Part shown: positions 57,607 through 64,000 of the stretch, in pieces
How positions within the stretch are numbered: position 1 is the first letter of the stretch
Layout: every line of letters starts with the position of its first letter
Source: Bacteroides luhongzhouii
GTDB lineage: Bacteria; Bacteroidota; Bacteroidia; Bacteroidales; Bacteroidaceae
Reading direction: 5' to 3'
Assembly (NCBI RefSeq): GCF_009193295.2
Contig: NZ_CP059973.1
Coordinates: 992,001-1,056,000 of the forward strand
Length of the DNA stretch: 64,000 bases
Translations under genes and position numbers: made by a program
Notes under the pieces: model-generated
Databases searched by the model: none
Told to the model about the DNA's origin: nothing
Seen by the model: only the letters and a program-made list of their open reading frames with translations

Positions 57607-58731
57607 TTAATTCAATAATTGGTACATTCCTCCTGCCAATACACGAATCACCCCTTTCATTTCCAGTTCGAACAGTAGGGCAGTCATCTTATTTACGGGA
57701 ATATCTGCTTCTACCACAAGAGAATTGATTTGCAGATTTCCCAGTTTCTCCAAAATAGCGACTATTTTTTGCTCCTCTTCAGACAATTCGATAAAAAGAC
57801 TACGTTGCACACTTACCTTTTCTGAAAGAGTCGTCTGCATATTCCAGCCCATAGCCTGCACAAAATCTTCAGCAGATAATAACAGGGATGCTTTATTATC
57901 CCTAATCAACCGATTGCATCCTTTTGAATATTCATCACTCGTGCGACCGGGGAAAGCGAAACAATCCCGATGATAACCTTCAGCAAGTTCGGCTGTAATC
58001 AATGAACCTCCCTTTTCTGCTGACTCAATGACAATGGTAGCATCACACATACCGGCAACAATTCGGTTTCGGCTGATAAAGTTATGACGATCGGGATTCG
58101 TTCCGGACAGAAATTCGGTCAGTAATCCCCCTTTTTCAAGCATGTCAACAGCTGTTTTCCGATGGACATGAGGATAAATACGATCCAGCCCATGAGCTAA
58201 AACACCTACTGTAGGTAATCCATTGGCCAAAGCTTCACGATGCGCATGAATATCGATTCCATAAGCAAGGCCGCTAACTACAAGCACATCAGGACAAAGA
58301 GCTTTCAGATCCCGCAGAAAAGAGGCGCAGATTTGTGTCCCATAATCAGTAGCATTACGGGTTCCTACCATATTCAGAATATGAAGGGAATTTAGATCGG
58401 TATTTCCTTTAAAGAAAAGAACAACAGGGGCATCTTCACATTCCCGCAAACGGGAAGGATAATCTTCATCATGAAAAGTCAGACAGGAAATTCGATTCTT
58501 CCGGATAAATTCATATTCCTGTTCGGCACGAAGCACAGCTTGCGGACAATCCAATGCCTCTACCACCCGTTGAGTTACTTCTGGAATACGTTCCGGTATT
58601 TCTTTGCGCAGACGGAAGACATCGACAGCATTGCCTATTCCATCTATCAAATGTTTTGCCCCTATGTGCCCGATACCGGGCACCATTGTCAGAGCAATAC
58701 TATAAATTTGTTCTTCTTCAGATTTATTCAT
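57607..58731 (-). CDS. dprA: DNA-processing protein DprA
   Basis: DprA binds single-stranded DNA taken up by transformation and loads RecA. The 374-residue protein has an N-terminal helical domain (about 1-75, with PGIGHIGAKHLIDGI), then the Rossmann-like core (about 80-295) with VGTRNATDYG, SGLAYGIDIHAHREA, VGVLAHGLDRIYP, the LLTEFLSGTNPDRHNFISRNRIVAG motif and ATIVIESAEKGGSLITAELA. A winged-helix C-terminal domain (about 310-374) follows. It overlaps the thioesterase gene by four bases and is the last gene of the U32-thioesterase-dprA operon. Many Bacteroidetes keep dprA without known natural competence. Confidence 0.95.
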   Translation of the reverse strand: MNKSEEEQIYSIALTMVPGIGHIGAKHLIDGIGNAVDVFRLRKEIPERIPEVTQRVVEALDCPQAVLRAEQEYEFIRKNRISCLTFHDEDYPSRLRECEDAPVVLFFKGNTDLNSLHILNMVGTRNATDYGTQICASFLRDLKALCPDVLVVSGLAYGIDIHAHREALANGLPTVGVLAHGLDRIYPHVHRKTAVDMLEKGGLLTEFLSGTNPDRHNFISRNRIVAGMCDATIVIESAEKGGSLITAELAEGYHRDCFAFPGRTSDEYSKGCNRLIRDNKASLLLSAEDFVQAMGWNMQTTLSEKVSVQRSLFIELSEEEQKIVAILEKLGNLQINSLVVEADIPVNKMTALLFELEMKGVIRVLAGGMYQLLN

Positions 58732-59129
58732 TTCAGATAAGGGGCAAACACGCTATCGAACAATTCGCTGTCACTTAAACGTCCGTTTACCACACATACC
58801 GTCTCAACAGTGGATTTCACTACTACTTTATTATCATTCTTACGGAAAATATCCTGGTAAAATACATATTTGATACCTTCCTTCTTCATATAGAGTTTAG
58901 AGACAAACTCATCTCCGCTTTTCAATGGAGTCTTGAATGCCATACTAATGCGTGCCACTACCGGATCGACTCCCTGCTCATGAAGTGCAGCAAAACTGAC
59001 ACCCACCGAAGTCAGGAACTCATGACGAGTATGCTCCAAATAGTGCTGATAATTGGCATTATTGACAATACCTTGAAGGTCGCATTCGTAATCACGAACC
59101 TTCATTTCCAATTCATAGATATAGTTCAT
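58728..59129 (-). CDS. Hotdog-fold acyl-CoA thioesterase (YbgC/4-hydroxybenzoyl-CoA type)
   Basis: This 133-residue single hotdog-fold protein should hydrolyse an acyl-CoA thioester in the cytoplasm. The catalytic segment YECDLQGIVNNANYQHYLEHTRHEFL (residues about 14-39) has the Asp...VNN...Y pattern of the 4-hydroxybenzoyl-CoA thioesterase/YbgC group. The length is normal. It lies 33 bases after the U32 peptidase gene and shares ATGA with the dprA start. The acyl substrate is unknown. Confidence 0.88.
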   Translation of the reverse strand: MNYIYELEMKVRDYECDLQGIVNNANYQHYLEHTRHEFLTSVGVSFAALHEQGVDPVVARISMAFKTPLKSGDEFVSKLYMKKEGIKYVFYQDIFRKNDNKVVVKSTVETVCVVNGRLSDSELFDSVFAPYLK

Positions 59130-59162
59130 TCAAATTGAGAATTAAAAGTTGAGAAATAACAG

Positions 59163-60452
59163 TTAGCCCCTTTTCTGCTCAATATCGAGCCCTTTGAACT
59201 TCTTCAATTCTTCGGTCGATACCAGTTTATACAGCTTGTCACTGGGACGTATCTTATCCGATTTCATGGAGAAATGCTGTCCCTTCTTCACTGTTTGCAC
59301 AGATTCCAAGTCAACGCGGGCTTCTTCCAAAGTCATAAATAAAGCACCGGTAGTCGGCCCTGTAATGAGAAGTTTATCGCCTACACTTACTTCAGCAGCT
59401 TCTACCAGAAATTCGGAAACTCCGATATTAGAGAAATATTTGATACCTTTACCTACATAAATCTTACGTTCTGTAGCTGCAGAACCATAATTCCTGGTCC
59501 ATTCGCCCAAACGCTGTCCCAAGTAATATCCATCCCAGAAGCCACGGTTGAATACGGTTTTCAGGCGTTCATCCCAAGCCGCAATCTTTTCATCGGTGAA
59601 TGTTCCATCCAAATAAGCCTTGATCGCTTCTTTGTAACATTCAACCACCGTACGTACATATTCGGGGCCACGGGCACGGCCTTCAATCTTGAATACACGT
59701 ACACCGGCATCCAACATTTTATTCATAAAATGGATGGTCTTCAAGTCTTTCGGCGACATGATATATTCGTTATCAATATCCAATTCCACATCCGTTTCCT
59801 TATCACGAACCGTGTAAGAACGACGACATACCTGCATACAAGCACCACGATTGGCCGAGTGATTCATTTCATGCAAGGAGAGATAGCATTTACCCGATAC
59901 TGCCATACAAAGCGCACCATGGCAGAACATCTCGATACGAAGTTGTTCGCCGCTCGGACCACAGATACGTTCTTCCTGTATCTGACGATAAATCTCGGCC
60001 ACCTGTTCCAGGTTCAACTCACGAGCCAATACTACCACATCTGCAAATTGCGCATAGAATTTCAAAGCCTCCGCATTGGAGATATTCAACTGGGTGGAAA
60101 GATGCACCTCCTGCCCTATCTGACGGGCATAATTCATCACTGCCACATCAGCTGCAATCACTGCAGAAATTCCCGCTTCCTTGGCTGCATCGACAATGGT
60201 ATGCATCAAAGGAATATCTTTATCATAGATAATCGTGTTGACCGTCAGGTAACTCTTCATCCCGTGTTCATCACACGTACGGGCTATTTCCCGCAAATCA
60301 TCAATCGTGAATGTATTAGCCGAACGGGCACGCATATTTAGGTTTTCTATACCGAAATAGATAGAATCGGCACCTGCCTGAATGGCCGCAGCAAGAGATT
60401 CGCGCGAACCCACAGGAGCCATTATTTCAAAATCTTTCAAACTAAGACTCAT
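59163..60452 (-). CDS. Peptidase U32 family protein (tRNA/rRNA hydroxylation type)
   Basis: This 429-residue protein contains the U32 signature EMFCHGALCMAVSGKCYLSLHEMNHSANRGACMQVCRRSY (about 172-211), including conserved cysteines that in other members bind an Fe-S cluster. The N-terminal part (about 9-170) begins IMAPVGSRESLAAAIQAGADSIYFG, a TIM-barrel-like start. Bacterial relatives (TrhP, RlhA) hydroxylate tRNA or rRNA; the old name peptidase is historical. It is the first gene of a three-gene operon with the thioesterase and dprA, divergent from dusB, which also modifies tRNA. Confidence 0.9.
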   Translation of the reverse strand: MSLSLKDFEIMAPVGSRESLAAAIQAGADSIYFGIENLNMRARSANTFTIDDLREIARTCDEHGMKSYLTVNTIIYDKDIPLMHTIVDAAKEAGISAVIAADVAVMNYARQIGQEVHLSTQLNISNAEALKFYAQFADVVVLARELNLEQVAEIYRQIQEERICGPSGEQLRIEMFCHGALCMAVSGKCYLSLHEMNHSANRGACMQVCRRSYTVRDKETDVELDIDNEYIMSPKDLKTIHFMNKMLDAGVRVFKIEGRARGPEYVRTVVECYKEAIKAYLDGTFTDEKIAAWDERLKTVFNRGFWDGYYLGQRLGEWTRNYGSAATERKIYVGKGIKYFSNIGVSEFLVEAAEVSVGDKLLITGPTTGALFMTLEEARVDLESVQTVKKGQHFSMKSDKIRPSDKLYKLVSTEELKKFKGLDIEQKRG

Positions 60453-60495
60453 AGAATATATACTTATTTGTATCAGTTAAGCAAATGAATGCGTA

Positions 60496-60503
60496 CAAAG
60501 GTA
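60496..60503 (-). promoter_or_regulatory. Predicted -7 element of the U32-thioesterase-dprA operon
   Basis: On the minus strand this reads TACCTTTG (TAnnTTTG), about 44 bases before the U32 start. It lies within 13 bases of the dusB -7 element on the other strand. Confidence 0.5.
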
Positions 60504-60515
60504 GGCTTTTTTCCG

Positions 60516-60523
60516 TATTTTTG
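60516..60523 (+). promoter_or_regulatory. Predicted -7 element of dusB
   Basis: TATTTTTG matches TAnnTTTG, about 54 bases before the dusB ATG; the two divergent promoters overlap. Confidence 0.5.
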
Positions 60524-60576
60524 CAGCGAAAACAAGAAGTTACTTCAATCATAAACAGTAAATAGCAGATTCATAT

Positions 60577-61572
60577 ATGAAGATAGGCCAAATAGATCTG
60601 GGTAAATATCCCATCTTACTTGCTCCGATGGAGGACGTAACCGATCCGGCTTTCCGCCTGATGTGCAAGAAATTCGGAGCAGACATGGTATACACCGAGT
60701 TTGTGTCGAGTGACGCACTGATACGTGCTGTCAGCAAGACTGCACAAAAACTAAGTATCAGTGACGCAGAACGTCCTGTCGCCATCCAGATATACGGGAA
60801 AGATACAGAGACAATGGTGGAAGCCGCCAAGATTGTAGAGCAGGCACAACCTGACATTCTGGATATTAACTTCGGATGCCCGGTGAAAAGAGTAGCCGGA
60901 AAAGGTGCTGGAGCAGGTATGCTACAAAATATCCCCAAAATGCTGGAGATCACCCGTGCTGTAGTAGATGCGGTGAAAATACCTGTAACAGTGAAGACTC
61001 GTTTGGGATGGGATGCAAACAATAAAGTGATTGTGGAATTAGCGGAACAGTTGCAAGATTGTGGCATTGCTGCATTGACAATACATGGCCGCACCCGCGC
61101 ACAAATGTATACCGGAGAGGCGGATTGGACACTGATAGGCGAAGTGAAGAATAATCCGAGAATGCATATTCCCATTATCGGCAATGGAGACGTGACCAGT
61201 CCTCAACGCTGTAAGGAGTGTTTCGACCGTTATGGAGTAGATGCTGTAATGATCGGTCGCGCCAGTTTCGGTCGTCCATGGATATTCAAGGAAATAAAAC
61301 ACTATTTAGAGACAGGTGAAGAATTGCCGCCACTTAGTTTTGAATGGTGTATGGAAGTGCTCCGACAGGAAGTGGTAGACAGCGTTAATCTGCTCGATGA
61401 GCGTAGAGGAATTTTGCATGTACGCCGTCATCTGGCCGCAAGCCCACTATTTAAGGGAATCCCTAACTTCCGCAACACACGTATTGCTATGTTACGGGCG
61501 GAAACAAAAGAAGAGCTTTTCCGAATATTTGAAGAAATCATCTTCCAACGCAAAGAAAATTCGGAAATTTAA
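60577..61572 (+). CDS. dusB: tRNA-dihydrouridine synthase
   Basis: This FMN enzyme reduces a uridine in tRNA to dihydrouridine using NAD(P)H. The 331-residue protein shows the Dus signature: LLAPMEDVTDPAFRLMCKKFG (about 13-33), INFGCPVKRVAGKGAGAGML (about 100-119, with the catalytic Cys in FGCPV), VTVKTRLGWD, LTIHGRTRAQMYTGEADW, IIGNGDVTSP and VMIGRASFGRPWIF (about 226-240). The length and the motif GAGAGM favour the DusB type, though the site modified cannot be read from sequence. It is divergent from the U32 protein gene and converges on the PAP2 gene. Confidence 0.92.
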   Translation: MKIGQIDLGKYPILLAPMEDVTDPAFRLMCKKFGADMVYTEFVSSDALIRAVSKTAQKLSISDAERPVAIQIYGKDTETMVEAAKIVEQAQPDILDINFGCPVKRVAGKGAGAGMLQNIPKMLEITRAVVDAVKIPVTVKTRLGWDANNKVIVELAEQLQDCGIAALTIHGRTRAQMYTGEADWTLIGEVKNNPRMHIPIIGNGDVTSPQRCKECFDRYGVDAVMIGRASFGRPWIFKEIKHYLETGEELPPLSFEWCMEVLRQEVVDSVNLLDERRGILHVRRHLAASPLFKGIPNFRNTRIAMLRAETKEELFRIFEEIIFQRKENSEI

Positions 61573-61589
61573 ATCAACACCTATATATC

Positions 61590-61625
61590 TATTCTTCAGG
61601 AGCTTGTATTTGTTCCTGAAGAATA
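61590..61625. terminator. Bidirectional hairpin between dusB and the PAP2 gene
   Basis: A 12-bp perfect stem TATTCTTCAGGA/TCCTGAAGAATA (61590-61601, 61614-61625) with a 12-base loop lies between the two convergent stops. No long T run is present. Confidence 0.6.
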
Positions 61626-61663
61626 ACATGATCTAATTAAAATATGTCGAGATCTTTCAGTTT

Positions 61664-62629
61664 CTATTTAAACATCGGCTGTGCAAACCACTTTTTAAAC
61701 ATCCAGGTTACGACCACATACAACAGGAATGCGGAGAAGAAACCGACAATGGCATCAATCACATAATGCGCCTGGATATATACAGTAGCCCCACAAAGCA
61801 ACATATAGAAAGGTATAAGACAAGCAAACAACTTCTTGCTGCCACGCCAAGCCATAATCATCAGAATAGTAGAAATACCGACATGCGAACTGGGGAATGC
61901 CGCCGTAGGACGTTCACCCACTTGCTGCGAGCCTTCCACCAAATTATAAAAGAATCCGTGCTGATAGCCCGGTCCGGGAAGTAACTCCTGATTATGATTG
62001 AAATAATCACCGATGGCAGGAAAAACACCTTTAGATACGTTATCAATACCAATGGCAGGAAAATAGAATTGAGGGCCTGCAACAGGAACAAATATATAAA
62101 TCAGATAGTAAATAAAGAAAGAAGTGACAAGTACAAAAGACATCTTTTCGAACCACTCAAACTTATAAATAAAATAGAATAGAGCCACAATCAGCATCAT
62201 CGGATAATAAAAGAAATATCCCATATTGAATGCCTCGCTGACTATAAGATGTGGAAATGTATGACAGAACCAGATTGCAGGCTGACCATTGAAAATAAAC
62301 TGTTCGGCAGTTGCAAATACATGATCTAAGTTCGGAAAGAAACGATTGAACTCGAAAGTATCCGGATACCAGTAAGACAACAAACTCATCTGAATGACGA
62401 TACGCACAAACGCCGAAAATTTACAGGGAGCAAGACGATAAAGATACATCAATAAAAAAGTCATAGCCGCGATCATCGCCCTATCCAGCAACATGTGCCA
62501 TGGATGATCCATCCGCTGAAACAGGAACAGAATCAATATGGAAGTCAACAGATTATAAATCAATGTAATCTTTTCCACAGCAAACAACCCTTTGCGGGCT
62601 TCTATGCGCTTAAATAAGTCTAAAGCCAT
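61664..62629 (-). CDS. PAP2 superfamily membrane phosphatase
   Basis: This 321-residue inner-membrane protein has about six membrane segments (starting near residues 22, 53, 135, 165, 235 and 285). The PAP2 motifs are visible: RPTAAFPSSHVGIS (about 240-253, Ser-His) and AHYVIDAIVGFF (about 285-296, His-x3-Asp). The classical first motif KxxxxxxRP is reduced to VGERPT. Related enzymes include lipid-phosphate phosphatases and the Aur1/inositol-phosphotransferase type; which one cannot be decided. Its start overlaps the end of the epimerase gene by ten bases, so they are coupled. Confidence 0.85.
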   Translation of the reverse strand: MALDLFKRIEARKGLFAVEKITLIYNLLTSILILFLFQRMDHPWHMLLDRAMIAAMTFLLMYLYRLAPCKFSAFVRIVIQMSLLSYWYPDTFEFNRFFPNLDHVFATAEQFIFNGQPAIWFCHTFPHLIVSEAFNMGYFFYYPMMLIVALFYFIYKFEWFEKMSFVLVTSFFIYYLIYIFVPVAGPQFYFPAIGIDNVSKGVFPAIGDYFNHNQELLPGPGYQHGFFYNLVEGSQQVGERPTAAFPSSHVGISTILMIMAWRGSKKLFACLIPFYMLLCGATVYIQAHYVIDAIVGFFSAFLLYVVVTWMFKKWFAQPMFK

Positions 62630-63627
62630 CCTTCATTTTTATACCAGGCAATGGTTTCCCGAACTCCCTTTTCCAAATCATATTCGGGCACATACCCCAA
62701 CTCATTCATTACCGGGGTTATATCGCATTGCCAGTTGCGTTGTTTCATTATCTTATATTTATCCGAATTCAAGGTACTGCTCCTCCCGGAACGTGTAGCA
62801 ATGAATTCAGCGAACAAAGATATAACTTTTAGCACAATTAATGGACATTTCAAGTGAAGAACAAACGGATTACCCAATTCTTTTTGTATCAGATCCGAGA
62901 AGGCACGACTTTTATAAACTTTCCCGTCTGTCAGGAAATACGCCTTACGGACTACTTTTTTCTCTATTCCCAGGAAAATAGCCTGCACAATGTCTTTCAC
63001 ATACACAAAAGTCAAGTCCTGACGACGGAAACCTACCGAGAAATCAACGTGTTTCTGAATGGACTTTGCCATCAGATAGTAATCAGCTTCACGAGGTCCA
63101 TAGACTCCCGTAGGACGATAAATGACATAAGGGAAACCAGGCATACTCTGAATATACAACTCCGCTTTCAGTTTGCTCAATCCATAAGCAGTATTGGGCA
63201 CCGGAGAGTCGTCCGCTTTTATCGGAGTATAGTCCTTCTCACGTGCAGGTCCGAACACACTCAATGTACTTATATAGATAAACTGTTTCGGAACCATATT
63301 CAGTTCCTTCAATGTATCGATAAAATATTTGGTCTGAAGATAATTCACATAGTCAAAAGAGTGCTTGTCGGGACACTTTGTAACACCAGCACAATGAATG
63401 ATATAATCAAATTTGTTGTAAGTGCCCTTATGCCCGGAGAGTTGGGCACGAAGTTCATTAGGATGCGCAAAATCCAGTTCCAGAAAGTGAATTTTCCGGT
63501 TTTTCAAATACCGCTTGCTACTCGTGGAACGAATCCCGGCCCACACACCAAACTTTCGTTTCAACGCTTCCTCCACGATGAAACTGCCGATAAAACCACT
63601 TGCGCCTGTAATTAAAATACTCTCCAT
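62620..63627 (-). CDS. NAD-dependent epimerase/dehydratase family protein
   Basis: This 335-residue short-chain dehydrogenase-type protein has the nucleotide-binding motif ITGASGFIGSF (residues 5-15), a conserved IIHCAGVTKC segment (about 76), a STLSVFG segment and the catalytic YGLSKLKAE (YxxxK, about 148-156). It probably modifies a nucleotide sugar, or a lipid-linked or sterol-like alcohol. The coupled PAP2 gene suggests work on a membrane lipid or glycan. Substrate unknown. A predicted promoter lies at 63678-63685. Confidence 0.88.
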   Translation of the reverse strand: MESILITGASGFIGSFIVEEALKRKFGVWAGIRSTSSKRYLKNRKIHFLELDFAHPNELRAQLSGHKGTYNKFDYIIHCAGVTKCPDKHSFDYVNYLQTKYFIDTLKELNMVPKQFIYISTLSVFGPAREKDYTPIKADDSPVPNTAYGLSKLKAELYIQSMPGFPYVIYRPTGVYGPREADYYLMAKSIQKHVDFSVGFRRQDLTFVYVKDIVQAIFLGIEKKVVRKAYFLTDGKVYKSRAFSDLIQKELGNPFVLHLKCPLIVLKVISLFAEFIATRSGRSSTLNSDKYKIMKQRNWQCDITPVMNELGYVPEYDLEKGVRETIAWYKNEGWL

Positions 63628-63677
63628 TATTACTTTTCAAGTCCTACATGAATATTAATTGAAAAAATATGATGCCA

Positions 63678-63685
63678 CAAAGATA
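63678..63685 (-). promoter_or_regulatory. Predicted -7 element of the epimerase-PAP2 pair
   Basis: On the minus strand this reads TATCTTTG (TAnnTTTG), about 50 bases before the epimerase start. No -33 box is evident. Confidence 0.45.
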
Positions 63686-63779
63686 CGATAAATATAAAAT
63701 AAAAGCCATTTTGCTTTTCTCAATTATTATTTGTTTATTTGCAAAGCGATTTATTTACTATTCAACACTTTTAAAGCAC

Positions 63780-64000
63780 GTGGAAGATAAGGCCGATTTT
63801 GATTTTCTTTTTAAAGAGTACTATCCTCAACTTTATTATTATGCATTTCACCTGATTAATAATATGGAGGCTAGCAAGGATATCGTAAGCGACGCCTTCG
63901 AATTTATTTGGGCTAATTATGCAAAAATAGATAAAGCCACGGCTAAATCTTATCTATATGTTTACGTTCGCAACAAAAGCATTGACTTCCTGCGACATCA
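63780..64000 (+). CDS. ECF-type RNA polymerase sigma factor, N-terminal part (cut by window edge)
   Basis: The frame runs off the window. From GTG 63780 the product begins VEDKADFDFLFKEYYPQLYYYAFHL and continues with DIVSDAFEFIWANYAKI and SYLYVYVRNKSIDFLRH, the region 2 pattern of Bacteroidetes ECF sigma factors. The frame is also open upstream to an ATG at 63672, but that part is hydrophobic and A/T-rich and overlaps the promoter of the divergent epimerase gene, so the GTG is preferred with modest certainty. Region 4 and the partner genes (probably a FecR and a TonB receptor) lie outside. Confidence 0.75.
   Translation, partial: MEDKADFDFLFKEYYPQLYYYAFHLINNMEASKDIVSDAFEFIWANYAKIDKATAKSYLYVYVRNKSIDFLRH

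Noticed and set aside
60549..61184. 211-codon minus-strand frame overlapping dusB
   Set aside because: Mirrors the dusB coding strand; low-complexity Ser/Ala/Ile composition and no motif.
63672..63779. Longer N-terminus of the terminal sigma factor
   Set aside because: Open but very hydrophobic and A/T-rich, overlapping the divergent promoter; sigma region 2 begins right after GTG 63780.

Overview
The window is a chromosomal stretch of a gut Bacteroides (or a very close Bacteroidales relative). Evidence: a SusC/SusD polysaccharide utilization locus run by a hybrid two-component system; promoters of the Bacteroides type (TTTG, 19-21 nt spacer, TAnnTTTG) upstream of many genes; weak Shine-Dalgarno sites; fimbrillin/DUF5119/DUF3575 genes; an ECF sigma-FecR-TonB receptor set; and a FrdCAB-type fumarate reductase. 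No tRNA, rRNA, CRISPR array, insertion sequence or prophage was seen.

Layout. 1-4.4 kb: end of a GNAT-like gene, parE, coaD and an S41 processing protease. 4.4-8.7 kb: an STN-domain TonB receptor whose start codon lies between perfect 16-bp inverted repeats, then an ECF sigma factor and its FecR anti-sigma. 8.7-33.8 kb: a xyloglucan-type utilization locus (XyGUL). It has an enzyme operon (GH31, GH2, GH3), an HTCS sensor, a SusC-SusD-surface-binding-protein-GH5 operon, a GH43 and a divergent second GH3. Together these would bind xyloglucan, cut it at the surface, import the oligosaccharides and strip xylose, galactose, arabinose and glucose. 34-36.2 kb: an HU-like protein and an AraC-type regulator. 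36.4-39.9 kb: frdCAB, followed by a repeat-rich spacer and a second AraC-type regulator that is a paralogue of the first and shares four equally spaced cysteines. 41.6-45 kb: a fimbrillin-type operon.

45.3-54.0 kb: a seven-gene minus-strand operon of exported proteins with CsgG/FlgT-like and LPP20/FlgP-like folds, a transglutaminase-like protein and a membrane protein, facing a divergent XRE regulator. This is the best candidate for an undescribed system: parts resembling the Vibrio flagellar outer-membrane rings (FlgO/P/T) in a lineage without flagella. 54.9-64 kb: a carboxyltransferase subunit with a biotinyl-like domain lacking its lysine, a gene-poor stretch with a predicted small RNA and a gene remnant, then U32 peptidase-thioesterase-dprA, dusB, an epimerase-PAP2 phosphatase pair and the start of another ECF sigma factor cut by the window edge.

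The two results most worth following up are the candidate 5'-end inverton at 4428-4554, where flipping the segment on paper yields a second in-frame signal peptide for the TonB receptor, and the 45-54 kb envelope operon. All assignments come from reading motifs; no database search was run.
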